Origin: RPQJ01 sp963732375
GTDB taxonomy: Bacteria; Pseudomonadota; Gammaproteobacteria; Steroidobacterales; Steroidobacteraceae
Length of the DNA stretch: 64,000 bases
Assembly: GCA_963732375.1 (NCBI GenBank)
Contig: CAVSZE010000013.1
Coordinates: forward strand, 62,001 to 126,000
Direction: 5' to 3'
A program made the position numbers and the translations under genes. The notes under the pieces were generated by a model, which was not told the origin of the DNA, ran no database searches, and saw only the letters and a program-made list of their open reading frames with translations. Below are positions 1-9,946 of the stretch, in pieces; position 1 is the stretch's first letter, and each line of letters opens with the position of its first letter.

Positions 1-53
1 GTGTAGAAGTGGCCGGTACCGGCGGTCGAAAGCAGCTTGATCTTGTCACGCAT
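1..53 (-). CDS. rpmG: 50S ribosomal protein L33, N-terminal part only
   Basis: Component of the large ribosomal subunit. Only the first 17 codons lie in the window. They read MRDKIKLLSTAGTGHFY, the conserved L33 start. It lies 17 nt downstream of rpmB on the same strand, the usual rpmB-rpmG operon order. The start ATG is the complement of 51-53, preceded by a GAGCAC-type weak ribosome site. Confidence 0.9.
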   Translation of the reverse strand, partial: MRDKIKLLSTAGTGHFY

Positions 54-70
54 GGCTCAGGTGCTCCTGC

Positions 71-307
71 TCAGACCTTGACGCCCTGGGCGCGCAGCTC
101 GGCTACGACGACCTCGAGGCCCTTCTTGTCGATCGTCCGCATGCCGTTGCCGGACACGCGCAGCGTGACCCACTTCTTCTCGGTCTCGAGCCAGAAGCGC
201 TGGGAATGCAGGTTGGGCAGGAAACGACGGCGCGTCCTGTTGTTGGCGTGGGAGACGGTGTTACCGCTCATCGGCCGCTTGCCGGTGACCTGACAGACTT
301 TCGACAT
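71..307 (-). CDS. rpmB: 50S ribosomal protein L28
   Basis: Structural protein of the large ribosomal subunit, 78 aa, the normal family length. The N-terminus MSKVCQVTGKRPMSGNTVSH and the basic NNRTRRRFLPNL stretch are typical of L28. It is the first gene of the rpmB-rpmG pair, is preceded by a good sigma-70 promoter (364-392), and follows radC in the order common in gammaproteobacteria. Confidence 0.97.
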   Translation of the reverse strand: MSKVCQVTGKRPMSGNTVSHANNRTRRRFLPNLHSQRFWLETEKKWVTLRVSGNGMRTIDKKGLEVVVAELRAQGVKV

Positions 308-363
308 GGCTTGATCCTCAAGGCGCGGGAGGCAGTGTCGCTCCCCGCGAAAACGAGCCGCGT

Positions 364-392
364 TTTATACCAGCGACGGGCGCTGTAGGCAA
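364..392 (-). promoter_or_regulatory. sigma-70 promoter of rpmB-rpmG
   Basis: Read on the minus strand: -35 TTGCCT (387-392), 17-nt spacer, -10 TATAAA (364-369). It lies about 57 nt upstream of the rpmB start, and both hexamers are close to consensus. The link to rpmB is inferred from position. Confidence 0.7.
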
Positions 393-510
393 GGCCAGGG
401 GTGCCCGGGTCGGCAAGCCGGCGCACCTGGCAGCGCAGGGCGCGATGCATGCCCCGGCTGTCGGTCCGCTCCGGCATGCTGGTCACAACCTATTGTTAAG
501 AAAGGTGTTT

Positions 511-1185
511 TTACAGTAACCCGCGTTCGGCAAACGAAACGCAGGCACCGTCGCCCACGACGATGTGGTCGAGCACCCGGATGTCCACCAGCGCCAGCGC
601 ATCACGCAGGCGGCCGGTGATCATTTCGTCGGCCTGGCTGGGTTCGGCGACGCCGGAGGGATGGTTGTGGGCGAGGATCACCGCCGCGGCGTTGCGGGTG
701 AGTGCGAGCTTGACGATGTCCCGCGGGTGGACGCTGGCGCCGTCGATGGTGCCGCGGAAGACCTCGTCGAAGCAGATGACGCGGTGGCGGTTGTCCAGGA
801 ACAGGCAGCAGAACACCTCGTGATCCCGGTCGCGAAGGCGCGCCCGCAGGAACTCGCGCGTGGCGCGCGGATTGGCGAGCGCGGGCCCCATCTGCATGAG
901 TTCGGCGTAGTGCCGTCGCGAGAGTTCGAGCGACGCCTGCAGCAGTGCGTACTTCGCGCTGCCGAGGCCGCGCACGCGGCATAGCGCCTGCCGCTCGGCG
1001 GTGAGCAGTCCCCGCAGCGACCTGAACTCGCCGAGCAGTCCCCGCGCCATGTCGAGCGCGGAACGCCCGGGCGTCCCGGTCTGCAGCAGTATCGCGAGCA
1101 GTTCCGCTTCCGACAGCGCCGCCGGGCCGCGCTTCAACAGCTTCTCGCGGGGACGCTCCGCCTCGGGCCATTCCAGCAGCGACAT
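511..1185 (-). CDS. radC: RadC family JAB/MPN-domain protein
   Basis: 224 aa, the usual RadC length. The N-terminal half (about 1-100) is a helix-hairpin-helix region with the REKLLKRGPAALSEAELLAI opening. The C-terminal half is a JAMM metallopeptidase-like domain with the motif HNHPSG followed by S and D (about 172-185). Despite its name, a role in DNA repair is not firmly established for the family; a DNA-linked metal-dependent activity is inferred. The start has a GGAGG ribosome site. It lies next to rpmB, as in many gammaproteobacteria. Confidence 0.95.
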   Translation of the reverse strand: MSLLEWPEAERPREKLLKRGPAALSEAELLAILLQTGTPGRSALDMARGLLGEFRSLRGLLTAERQALCRVRGLGSAKYALLQASLELSRRHYAELMQMGPALANPRATREFLRARLRDRDHEVFCCLFLDNRHRVICFDEVFRGTIDGASVHPRDIVKLALTRNAAAVILAHNHPSGVAEPSQADEMITGRLRDALALVDIRVLDHIVVGDGACVSFAERGLL

Positions 1186-1319
1186 GGGTGTCGATCCTCC
1201 GCGGCCATGCTGGCCGCGGTGCGCGCTCGATGCACTGTGAGAATCGAACGCAAGCCTGCGGATTCGCGCCCGCGCTGGACGAACTCGCCAGGGGCCGAAT
1301 TGCGGCCTGGCCGCGGCGG

Positions 1320-1805
1320 CTACTTTTTCGCGAAGTGGGCCGCGAGCGCCTCGGCCACCATCGGGTGCACGAATTCGCGCACATCGCCGCCGAAACCGGC
1401 AATTTCCCGGATCAGCGTCGAGGAGACGAAGTTGAACTGTTCCGTCGGAGTCAGGAACACGGTCTCCACCTTGTCGGAGAGGTGGCGGTTCATCGTGGCG
1501 AGCTGGAACTCGAACTCGAAGTCCGAAACCGCACGCAGCCCGCGCACGATGACATTCAGGCTGTGCTTGCGCGCGAACTCGACCGTAAGTCCCGAGTAGC
1601 CCGCGACCTCGACATTCGGCACGTCCGAAAGGACCTGCCGCGCCAGGTCCAGGCGCTTCTCGATTGGCAGCAGTGGCGTCTTGCCCGGGTTGGCCGCAAT
1701 GGCCACGATCACGTGGTCGAAAAGCCGGCAGGCCCGGCGCACGAGGTCGTTGTGCCCGTTCGTGAAGGGATCGAAAGTCCCCGGATACATCGCACGGCTG
1801 CCCAT
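1320..1805 (-). CDS. coaD: phosphopantetheine adenylyltransferase
   Basis: Catalyses transfer of AMP from ATP to 4'-phosphopantetheine, the penultimate step of coenzyme A synthesis in the cytoplasm. 161 aa, the family norm. It has the nucleotidyltransferase signature GTFDPFTNGH near the N-terminus (about 8-17) and the second ATP motif SSTLIREI (about 128-135). It lies 9 nt downstream of rsmD, the conserved rsmD-coaD pair, with a GAGG site before the start. Confidence 0.97.
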   Translation of the reverse strand: MGSRAMYPGTFDPFTNGHNDLVRRACRLFDHVIVAIAANPGKTPLLPIEKRLDLARQVLSDVPNVEVAGYSGLTVEFARKHSLNVIVRGLRAVSDFEFEFQLATMNRHLSDKVETVFLTPTEQFNFVSSTLIREIAGFGGDVREFVHPMVAEALAAHFAKK

Positions 1806-1814
1806 GTGACCTCG

Positions 1815-2432
1815 CTATTCGCCGGCGGAAGGATCGCGACGCGCCAGATGATAGCCCACCTCGCCCGCGCGCTTGCTGCGAAGCAGTGTCCAGCCCACGG
1901 GAAGCACCGGCACCCCGGCCGTGGCAGTGTCCTCGAGGTAGGCAAGCCCGCCCATGCGCAGCCAGCCGCGCTCATCGAGGCGGCGGCAGGCATCTGCCAG
2001 CGCCCGTTCGGCAAACGGCGGGTCCAGGAACACGATGTCGAAGGACTGCGGGACGGCTTCGACGTAACGGGTCGCGTCCGAGCAGACCACCTGGCCACGG
2101 TCGCAGCCGAGCTGAACGAGCGTCTGCGACAGGTGCCGGCCAACCGCCTGGTCAACGTCCACGAACACCACCTGCGCGGCGCCGCGGGACAGTGCCTCGA
2201 GCCCGAGCGCGCCGCTGCCCGCGTAAAGGTCGAGGCAGCGCGCGCCAGCGATATCCTGCTGCAGCCAGTTGAAGACCGTTTCCCGCACGCGGTCGGGCGT
2301 GGGCCTGATCGCCTCGACCGGCGGAAACCGGATCTTCCGGCCGCGCCACGAGCCACCGATGATGCGCAGCGTGCGCCCCGGCCCCGCCTTCGCGGCGATG
2401 GATCCCGCCTTGTTCGGTTTGCCTGTCTTCAT
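1815..2432 (-). CDS. rsmD: 16S rRNA (guanine-966-N2)-methyltransferase
   Basis: Methylates G966 of 16S rRNA using S-adenosylmethionine. 205 aa. Visible motifs are RIIGGSWRGRKI near residue 24, the SAM-binding DLYAGSGALGLEAL (about 72-85) and the catalytic FLDPPF (about 140). It is upstream of and probably co-transcribed with coaD. It is divergent from ftsY with a short intergenic region, the standard arrangement in Proteobacteria. Confidence 0.96.
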   Translation of the reverse strand: MKTGKPNKAGSIAAKAGPGRTLRIIGGSWRGRKIRFPPVEAIRPTPDRVRETVFNWLQQDIAGARCLDLYAGSGALGLEALSRGAAQVVFVDVDQAVGRHLSQTLVQLGCDRGQVVCSDATRYVEAVPQSFDIVFLDPPFAERALADACRRLDERGWLRMGGLAYLEDTATAGVPVLPVGWTLLRSKRAGEVGYHLARRDPSAGE

Positions 2433-2551
2433 GAACGAGCGTACGCGGTCGCATTCGCCTCACGCCGTGACCGGGCTTGATCTTACCCGCGACCGACGCT
2501 CGCAACCCGACCCATCCGCTACAATCACGGCCCCGCACCGCGATCCTGGTC

Positions 2552-3556
2552 ATGGCACTCTTCAGCTTCAAGACGAAAAAGGCCGACGAGGCCACACCCG
2601 AGAAGGTCGCGAAGCAGCCCGGCTTCATCGCGCGCCTGCGCTCGAAGCTGAACCGCGGCGACTCCTGGCTCACCTACGACCTCGCCAACCTGCTGCCAGG
2701 CGGCCGCATCGACGATGCCGTGCTCGACGAACTCGAGACGCGACTGATCTCCGCCGACGTCGGCATCGAGACCACCGAGAAGATCCTGGGCGGCCTGCGT
2801 CGCCAGGTATCGCGCAACGAACTCGGCAACCTCGATGCGCTGATCGGCGCGCTGCGCGAGTCGATGCTCGCGATCGTGACGCCGGTCGGCCGGCCGCTCG
2901 AAGTCGACGCCAGCAAGCGCCCATTCGTGATCCTGGTGGTCGGCGTCAACGGCTCTGGCAAGACCACGACCATCGGCAAGCTCGCGCGTCGCCTCACCGA
3001 CGAAGGCCGCAAGGTCATGCTCGCGGCCGGCGACACTTTTCGAGCGGCGGCGATCGAGCAGCTTCAGGTCTGGGGCGAACGCGACGGCGTGCCGGTGATC
3101 GCGCAGGCCGCGGGTGCGGACCCGGCCGCCGTGATCTTCGACGCAATGCAGGCCGCACAGGCCCGTGGCACGGACGTGATGATCGCCGACACGGCCGGGC
3201 GACTGCATACGCAGAGCAACCTGATGGACGAACTCCGCAAGGTGAAGCGCGTGCTCGGCCGACTCGACCCCGACGCCCCGCACGAGGTGTTGCTGGTGCT
3301 CGACGCTGGCCAGGGCCAGAACGCCCTCGCCCAGGCGCGACAGTTCAACGAGGCGATGGGCGTGACGGGCCTGGTGCTCACCAAGCTCGACGGCACTGCC
3401 AAGGGCGGCATCGTGCTCGCGATCGCCGACGGGCTCGGCATCCCGGTGCGCTACATCGGGATCGGTGAATCGGCCGAGGACTTCGGTGTCTTCGACCCGG
3501 AGTCCTTCGTCGACGCCGTGCTGTCCCCGGCCCGCGCCGGCGGCGAGGTCGCATGA
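2552..3556 (+). CDS. ftsY: signal recognition particle receptor FtsY
   Basis: Membrane-associated SRP receptor GTPase that delivers ribosomes translating inner-membrane proteins to the translocon. 334 aa from the ATG chosen here, MALFSFKTKK. An in-frame upstream start at 2477 would add 25 residues unlike the family. Motifs are G1 GVNGSGKTTTIGKL (about 136-149), DTAGR (about 218) and TKLDGTAKGG (about 284). The acidic A-domain of E. coli FtsY is short here. It overlaps ftsE by 4 nt, forming the ftsY-ftsE-ftsX operon. Confidence 0.96.
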   Translation: MALFSFKTKKADEATPEKVAKQPGFIARLRSKLNRGDSWLTYDLANLLPGGRIDDAVLDELETRLISADVGIETTEKILGGLRRQVSRNELGNLDALIGALRESMLAIVTPVGRPLEVDASKRPFVILVVGVNGSGKTTTIGKLARRLTDEGRKVMLAAGDTFRAAAIEQLQVWGERDGVPVIAQAAGADPAAVIFDAMQAAQARGTDVMIADTAGRLHTQSNLMDELRKVKRVLGRLDPDAPHEVLLVLDAGQGQNALAQARQFNEAMGVTGLVLTKLDGTAKGGIVLAIADGLGIPVRYIGIGESAEDFGVFDPESFVDAVLSPARAGGEVA

Positions 3557-4263
3557 TCCGCTTCGAGAACGTCTGGAAGCGCTACCCGAACGGGCGCGAG
3601 GCCATTTCGAACCTCTCGCTTACCGTGGATCGCGGCGAGATGGTGTTCCTGACAGGTCATTCCGGCGCGGGCAAGAGCACGCTGCTCAAGCTGGTCGCCG
3701 TGATCGAGCGCCCGAGCCGCGGGATGCTGATGGTGAACGGCCAGAACACCGCGACCATGCCGCGCTCGAAGATCCCGCCGTTCCGGCGCGACATCGGCAT
3801 CGTCTTCCAGGACCACAAGCTGCTGATGGATCGCCCGGTGTACGACAACGTCGGCCTGCCGCTGGTGATTGCCGGCCAGCCGGAAAAGGAAATCGACAAG
3901 CGCGTTCGCGCTGCGCTCGACCAGGTGGGACTGCTCGGTCGCGAGCGCAACCGGCCTATCGAGCTTTCGACCGGTGAGCAGCAGCGCGTGGGCATCGCGC
4001 GCGCGATCGTCGGCAAGCCTTCGCTGCTGATCGCCGACGAGCCGACCGGCAACCTCGACCCGGACCTCGCGCTGGAGGTGATGAACATCTTCAGGCGGTT
4101 CAACGAAGTAGGCGTCACGGTGCTGATCGCGACGCACGACGTGCACCTGATCGAGCACTTCGGCGTGCGGCGCGTGGTGATCGAGGGCGGCCGCGTCGCC
4201 GGCGGCGACGACGCGCCACCGCCGCTGCCGTCCATCGTGGTCGCTCGCGGTGAACTCGCATGA
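3553..4263 (+). CDS. ftsE: cell division ATP-binding protein FtsE
   Basis: ATPase of the FtsEX complex, which acts at the divisome to control peptidoglycan hydrolases. 236 aa. Walker A GHSGAGKS (about 36-43), ABC signature LSTGEQQRVGIARA (about 138) and Walker B LLIADEPTGNLD (about 158) are intact. The start ATG overlaps the ftsY stop and its own stop overlaps the ftsX start, so translation is coupled across all three genes. Confidence 0.97.
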   Translation: MIRFENVWKRYPNGREAISNLSLTVDRGEMVFLTGHSGAGKSTLLKLVAVIERPSRGMLMVNGQNTATMPRSKIPPFRRDIGIVFQDHKLLMDRPVYDNVGLPLVIAGQPEKEIDKRVRAALDQVGLLGRERNRPIELSTGEQQRVGIARAIVGKPSLLIADEPTGNLDPDLALEVMNIFRRFNEVGVTVLIATHDVHLIEHFGVRRVVIEGGRVAGGDDAPPPLPSIVVARGELA

Positions 4264-5174
4264 CGCGCTGGTTCGAACGCCACCTGCAGACGATGGTGGG
4301 CTCGCTGGGGCGGCTCTGGCAGCAACCTTTTGCGGCGCTGCTCACTGTGCTGGTCATCGGCATCGCGCTCGCGTTGCCGGCATGCCTGCACGTGCTGGTA
4401 CAGAACGTCCGCGCTGCGAGCGGCGGCTGGAACAACGCGCTCGACGTTTCCGTTTACATGAAGCAGTCGGCAAGCCTCGACGACGCAAAGTCCGTGGCCG
4501 AGCGCGTGAGGAAGCGTCGCGACGTGGCCGAGGTGACGGTCGTGCCGGCCGACGATGCGCTCGAGGAATTTCGCCGCAACTCCGGCTTCGGCGAGGCCCT
4601 CGATGCGCTGAAGGACAATCCGCTGCCGCATGCGCTCATCGTCCGGCCTGCGGAGATGTTTCGCGATTCGGGACACGTCGAGACGCTCACCGCAGAACTC
4701 AAGTTGCTGCCTGGCGTGGACGTGGTGCAGCTCGACACCGAATGGGTGAGCCGCTTCAACGCGATCCTGGACGTGGTGCGCCGGATCGTGTTCCTGGCGG
4801 CCGGACTCTTCGCGCTCGGCATCCTGGTCATCGTCGGCAACACGATCCGCCTCGACATCGAGAACCGGCGCGGGGAGATCGAAGTCACGAAGCTGGTCGG
4901 CGGCAGTGACGCCTTCGTGCGCCGGCCGTTCCTCTACAACGGTGTGTGGTACGGCCTTGGCGGTGGCGCGATCGCCTGGCTGGTGGTGACGGTGGTGATC
5001 CTGATGCTCGGCGAACCGGTGCGGCGCATTGCGGGGCTCTATGGAAGCGGCTTCGCGCTGCACGGTCTCGACGCCGAATCCAGCCTGGTGCTGGTCGCCG
5101 GCGGCGCCGTGCTCGGTTGGCTCGGTTCATTCATCGTCGCGACCCGCGAGCTTCGGGGAATAGAGCCGAAGTAG
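4260..5174 (+). CDS. ftsX: cell division protein FtsX
   Basis: Inner-membrane partner of FtsE. 304 aa. The first transmembrane segment is near residues 22-45. A periplasmic domain of about 110 residues follows, including YMKQSASLDDA. Three more hydrophobic segments lie at about 170-195, 225-250 and 270-295, giving the four-TM FtsX layout. It signals to murein hydrolase activators in the periplasm. It is the last gene of the ftsYEX operon. Confidence 0.95.
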   Translation: MTRWFERHLQTMVGSLGRLWQQPFAALLTVLVIGIALALPACLHVLVQNVRAASGGWNNALDVSVYMKQSASLDDAKSVAERVRKRRDVAEVTVVPADDALEEFRRNSGFGEALDALKDNPLPHALIVRPAEMFRDSGHVETLTAELKLLPGVDVVQLDTEWVSRFNAILDVVRRIVFLAAGLFALGILVIVGNTIRLDIENRRGEIEVTKLVGGSDAFVRRPFLYNGVWYGLGGGAIAWLVVTVVILMLGEPVRRIAGLYGSGFALHGLDAESSLVLVAGGAVLGWLGSFIVATRELRGIEPK

Positions 5175-5356
5175 CCTGCGGTGGCCACACGCCCGGCCGC
5201 CGCCATGGCCGTCAATGTAAGCAATAACATATTGATATATAAAGAATTAAAGAACCATCGGCGTCGGTTCTATCGATGAACTTTACGGGTATTTAGCACT
5301 CTAATGACGCGACTGCTAATATCAGCAGGCGCAATTAGGGAGCACCCTGAAAAGAC
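5175..5356 (+). promoter_or_regulatory. ftsX-rpoH intergenic region with AT-rich promoter zone
   Basis: About 180 nt, with an AT-rich core around 5220-5340 that contrasts with the surrounding GC-rich DNA. A candidate promoter is TTAGCA near 5295, an 18-nt gap, then TAATAT near 5319. An AT-rich tract with TTGATATATAAAG lies near 5233. More than one rpoH promoter is plausible, as in other gammaproteobacteria, but exact starts cannot be fixed by eye. Confidence 0.4.
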
Positions 5357-6232
<876 letters not shown>

Positions 6233-6237
6233 TTCCT

Positions 6238-6927
6238 CTACTTCGCCTTGTTCAACTCGTCCTGGGTCACCGGGACGATCGTGATCTCGACGCGGCGGTT
6301 CTGGGCGCGCCCTTCTTCCGTGTCATTGGACGCGATCGGGTAGTCCGGACCGGCACCGATGGTGACCAGTCGCGCCGTCGGCACGCCACGGCTCTCCAGG
6401 TAGGTCTTCACGCTGTCGGCCCGCTCCAACGAAAGCTTCATGTTGTAGGCGTGGGTTCCGGTGCTGTCCGTGTGCCCGGCAATCTGGATCACGGTCTTGT
6501 TGTACTCGCTTAGCGTCTGCGCGAGCTTGTCCAGCACCGGATCGAACTGCGGGTTCAGTTTCGCGCTGTCGAAGGCAAAGGTGACGTTGCCGGGCATGCT
6601 CAGCGTCAGGTTGTCGCCCATGCGCACGACCTCGACGCCGGTGCCGGCCATCTGCTTGCGCAGCTGGGCTTCCTGCTTGTCCATGTAATTGCCGGCGAGG
6701 CCGCCGGCCAGCGCCCCGACGCCCGCACCGATCAGTGCGCCTTTCCAGCCGCCTCCCGCGATCAGGCCGATCGCCGCACCGCCGGCGGCACCGATGGCCG
6801 TGCCCTGGCGGGTCTTCTGCTTTTCCGGATTGCTGCCGAAGTCCTGGACCGACGCGCATCCGGCAAGCGCGACCGACACTGCTACGACCGACATGATTCC
6901 GACTCTGCTGCTGCTGCGCGTAGTCAT
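6238..6927 (-). CDS. OmpA-family lipoprotein with glycine-zipper
   Basis: 229 aa. The N-terminal lipoprotein signal ends in a lipobox LAGC (Cys about 24), so export and lipidation are expected. A glycine/alanine-rich zipper segment follows (about 43-80). The C-terminal OmpA-like peptidoglycan-binding domain (about 115-220) carries GHTDSTGTHAYN and NRRVEI. It resembles the YiaD/Pal-like group and probably ties the outer membrane to the cell wall. The start has GGAG at a good distance. The gene is monocistronic and convergent with rpoH. Confidence 0.9.
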   Translation of the reverse strand: MTTRSSSRVGIMSVVAVSVALAGCASVQDFGSNPEKQKTRQGTAIGAAGGAAIGLIAGGGWKGALIGAGVGALAGGLAGNYMDKQEAQLRKQMAGTGVEVVRMGDNLTLSMPGNVTFAFDSAKLNPQFDPVLDKLAQTLSEYNKTVIQIAGHTDSTGTHAYNMKLSLERADSVKTYLESRGVPTARLVTIGAGPDYPIASNDTEEGRAQNRRVEITIVPVTQDELNKAK

Positions 6928-7195
6928 ACATCCACTCCAGGTAATTGTTGCAAGCGCTGCGAACCAGGGGTTGCATAGTATTGCATGGTCAATCGTGACC
7001 CGACCCGGGCCGGCCGGGCGCGTCCCGCAACCGCCCGCCAGCCCGCCGAATGGCCGACGCCGCTGCGGCGGTGGAAGCCGGCGGCGCCCTGCGGGAAATG
7101 GCGAATGCCCCCTCGTTCCCTAACAAGTAAGATACCGCGCGGCTGGTACCGCATCCTGAGACCGCGTTCCTCAACCAAATCGACGGGAGATCGTC

Positions 7196-8401
7196 GTGGC
7201 GACACCCTCTGCAAGCAGCCAACAGAAGAAATCGACTCGGGCGCTGAATCCGGTCGACCTGTTCGACGTCAGGGGCCTGCTCAGCGAAGAGGAGCAGATG
7301 GTGCAGGACTCTGTCGCCCGCATGGTGGACGACAAGGTCCTTCCGGTGATCCGCCAGCATTTCGAGGACCACACCTTCCCGCAGGAACTGGTTGCCGAAC
7401 TGGCCGGGCTTGGATTGTTCGGTAGCTCGCTGGATGGCTACGGCTGCGCTGGCATGAACTCCGTCAGCTACGGCCTGATCTGCCAGGAACTGGAGCGCGG
7501 CGACTCTGGCCTCAGGAGCTTCGTCTCCGTGCAGTCGAGCCTGTGCATGTACCCGATCCACACCTACGGCAGCGAAGAGCAGAAGCAGGCCTACCTGCCG
7601 CGGATGGCGACGGGCGAAGTCATCGGGTGCTTCGGGCTCACCGAGCCCCACGGCGGATCCGACCCCGCCAACATGAAGACACACGCGAAGCGTCGCGGCG
7701 GCGACTGGGTGCTGAACGGCGCGAAGATGTGGATCACCAATTCGCCGATCGCCGACCTGTTCGTCATCTGGGCGAAAACCGACGATGGCATGCGCGGGTT
7801 CCTGGTCGAGAAAGGAACCAAGGGTCTCGTTGCGCCCGAGATCGAGAAGAAATTCTCGCTGCGCGCCTCGATCACGGGTGCGATTTTCCTCGAGGACGTC
7901 GTGGTGCCGGAGGCGAACATGCTCCCCGGCAGCACCGTCGGTATCAAGGCACCGCTCTCCTGCCTGACGCAGGCGCGCTACGGCATCAGCTGGGGCGTGA
8001 TCGGCGCGGCGCAGGCCTGTCTTGCGCAGGCGCTCGACTATTCGCAGTCGAGGGTGCTTTTCGGCCGCCCACTCGCCGCAACACAGACGGTGCAGATCCG
8101 CCTCGCCGAGATGGCTCGCGGAATCACGACCGCGCAGCTCCTCTCGCTGCAGCTCGGCCGGCTCAAGGACCAGGGGAAGATGAGCCCTTCGCACGTGTCG
8201 CTCGCCAAGTGGAACAACTGTCGCATGGCGCTCGACGTCGCCCGCGACGCGCGCGACATCCTCGGCGGTGCCGGCATCAGCGCGGAGTACGTGCCGATCC
8301 GGCACGCGCTCAATCTCGAGAGCGTGATCACCTACGAGGGAACAGAGACGATCCACCAGCTCACCATCGGACGCGAGCTCACAGGGATCAGCGCGTTCTG
8401 A
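7196..8401 (+). CDS. gcdH: glutaryl-CoA dehydrogenase (acyl-CoA dehydrogenase family)
   Basis: FAD enzyme that oxidises and decarboxylates glutaryl-CoA to crotonyl-CoA in lysine/tryptophan breakdown. 401 aa from a GTG start behind a GGGAGA ribosome site. FAD/substrate motifs CFGLTEPHGGSDP (about 141-153) and WITNSPIADLFVIWA (about 178) are seen. The catalytic glutamate is in TYEGTETIHQL near residue 380. Arg-Ser-type substrate loop residues resemble GcdH more than short-chain enzymes. It stands alone, with no transporter or regulator beside it. Confidence 0.88.
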   Translation: MATPSASSQQKKSTRALNPVDLFDVRGLLSEEEQMVQDSVARMVDDKVLPVIRQHFEDHTFPQELVAELAGLGLFGSSLDGYGCAGMNSVSYGLICQELERGDSGLRSFVSVQSSLCMYPIHTYGSEEQKQAYLPRMATGEVIGCFGLTEPHGGSDPANMKTHAKRRGGDWVLNGAKMWITNSPIADLFVIWAKTDDGMRGFLVEKGTKGLVAPEIEKKFSLRASITGAIFLEDVVVPEANMLPGSTVGIKAPLSCLTQARYGISWGVIGAAQACLAQALDYSQSRVLFGRPLAATQTVQIRLAEMARGITTAQLLSLQLGRLKDQGKMSPSHVSLAKWNNCRMALDVARDARDILGGAGISAEYVPIRHALNLESVITYEGTETIHQLTIGRELTGISAF

Positions 8402-9187
8402 GCGGCGCTGTCGAAATCCTTTACGCATTGGCGCGAGCGGTGCGACTCCGGCCGTGGAGCGGCCGCGAATCTATCCGGCGCGAAACGCACAAGCCATTGA
8501 TTCAAAAAGCTTCACTGGCTGCTGCAGTACAACATGGCACGGTCATTGCTTCTTCTTGACTGTCCTCGTGTGGTAGGTGACGAAGCGGACGATGACGCGG
8601 GGATTGGGGTGAGATCCCGCCGGGGGACGACGGGGTAGAGCGAGCCAGTACATGGAACAGACCGGACGCAGCAACCAGGGATGCGGGGCGCCAGGCAAGG
8701 ACTCAGAAAAAAGCAGAACAAGGCGCACCGAAAAATAACGAACCCCGCAACAGCGGGGTTTTTTTTGCCCGCGAGTTTCGTACCGGTTACGTCTGCTGTG
8801 TGTCCGGGTGGACGAAACGCCGCGAACGTGAAGAGCCATGCTCCGGCGAAAAGCGGAAGGTACTCATCCGCCCACGTCGCGCTTCGCTGAATTCGCGAAT
8901 CACGCGAGCACGAGGTCGCCGTTGCGTCACGCGTGACTGAATCTTTTGCAGGCGCGAATCCAGGCAACGTCTTCTCGCGCCGAGTGACAAACCAAGGCCC
9001 TCTGGACTCGCGCCGCGCTTGTAAGCACAATGCGCCCGCGCTTGGCCTCAACCTGCGCGATCGCTCCGCCGCGTCGTCCTCACCCTTTCTCGGGTTCAGT
9101 CCAACGGCGCGGCGGGGCGATGTCTTCCTCGGCCAAGGCACACTGCACCGCGCACACCAGGCCGAACCGACGTCGGATCCAGTGAAC
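8402..9187. other. gene-poor 0.8 kb stretch; candidate small RNA upstream of a terminator
   Basis: No credible protein gene was found on either strand. The part 8402-8766 ends in a strong plus-strand terminator 340 nt after gcdH. It contains a hairpin-forming GCGGGGAT...ATCCCGC segment near 8610 and GGA-rich single-strand candidates. It is either a long gcdH 3' untranslated region or an independent small RNA. A TTGACT hexamer at 8556 is the best -35 candidate but lacks a clear -10. Nothing recognisable was seen in 8767-9187 apart from the glpQ-like gene's upstream region. Confidence 0.35.
8741..8766 (+). terminator. Rho-independent terminator
   Basis: Perfect 8-bp stem AACCCCGC / GCGGGGTT with loop AACA, followed by an uninterrupted run of T to 8766. 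On the minus strand there is no T-run after the hairpin, so it works for plus-strand transcripts only. It closes either gcdH or a small RNA. Confidence 0.9.
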
Positions 9188-9946
9188 ATGTCGCCAGGCA
9201 CGAGCCTTCCCGAGATCATCGCGCACCGCGGCAACGCCATCGAGTTCCCGGAGAACACGCTGCAGTCGCTTGCATCGGCGGTGGAACTCGGGATCCGGCA
9301 CATCGAGTTCGATGTCCAGTTGACCGCCGACAAGGTGCCGGTGGTCCTGCACGATGCCGACCTACAGCGCGTCGGCGACCGGCCTGACGTAGTGCACGAC
9401 ATGTCCTGGGCCCAGCTGTCCGAGACGCCGGTCGGAGAGAGCGCGCGCTTCGGCAACCGGTTCGCCTACACCTACCCGCCCTCGCTCGAACAGGTGGTCG
9501 AGGCGCTCGACGCCTGGGAAGGCGTGACCGCATACGTGGAGATCAAGCGCGCGAGCCTGCGCCGGTTCGGCCGCGAGGCGGTGCTGCAGCGTATCGCGCA
9601 GGTGGTGAAACCCGCGCTCGATCGCTGTGTGCTGATCTCATTCGACCTGCCGAGCCTGCGGATCATGCGGCAGATGATCGGCACGCGGATCGGCTGGGTA
9701 GTCGCGAACTACGACGACAGGGCCATTAGCGACGCGACGTCGGTCGCACCGGATTTCCTGTTCGCGAACGTTGATCGCCTTCCGGCCGGGCTCGAGTCGC
9801 TGTGGCCGGGACCCTGGGACTGGGCACTCTACGAAGTGCGCGACCTCGGGACCGCGCGGGCGTGCCAGTCCTTGGGCGCCCGGTACGTCGAGACCATGGC
9901 GGTGCGCGAACTGCGCGTTGCCTACGAGCAGAGCCAGCGCCAGTGA
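9188..9946 (+). CDS. glycerophosphodiester phosphodiesterase family protein
   Basis: Hydrolyses glycerophosphodiesters to glycerol-3-phosphate and an alcohol. 252 aa from the ATG chosen (MSPGTSLPEIIAHRG). Longer in-frame starts back to 8933 precede the domain with unrelated sequence. GDPD hallmarks are the catalytic HRGNAIEFPENT (about 13-24) and EFDVQLTADKVPVVLHD (about 39-55). There is no signal peptide, so it is a cytoplasmic UgpQ-like enzyme. Its stop overlaps the GTG start of the adjacent sugar/glycerol kinase, implying shared glycerol-compound metabolism. Confidence 0.9.
   Translation: MSPGTSLPEIIAHRGNAIEFPENTLQSLASAVELGIRHIEFDVQLTADKVPVVLHDADLQRVGDRPDVVHDMSWAQLSETPVGESARFGNRFAYTYPPSLEQVVEALDAWEGVTAYVEIKRASLRRFGREAVLQRIAQVVKPALDRCVLISFDLPSLRIMRQMIGTRIGWVVANYDDRAISDATSVAPDFLFANVDRLPAGLESLWPGPWDWALYEVRDLGTARACQSLGARYVETMAVRELRVAYEQSQRQ

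Noticed and set aside
1188..2480. 430-aa plus-strand reading frame
   Set aside because: It lies opposite coaD and rsmD, which have clear motifs; long antisense frames are normal in high-GC DNA.
8543..8839. 98-aa minus-strand reading frame, very rich in Arg and Ser
   Set aside because: It spans the terminator hairpin, its composition is that of a shadow frame, and it has no ribosome site or family resemblance.
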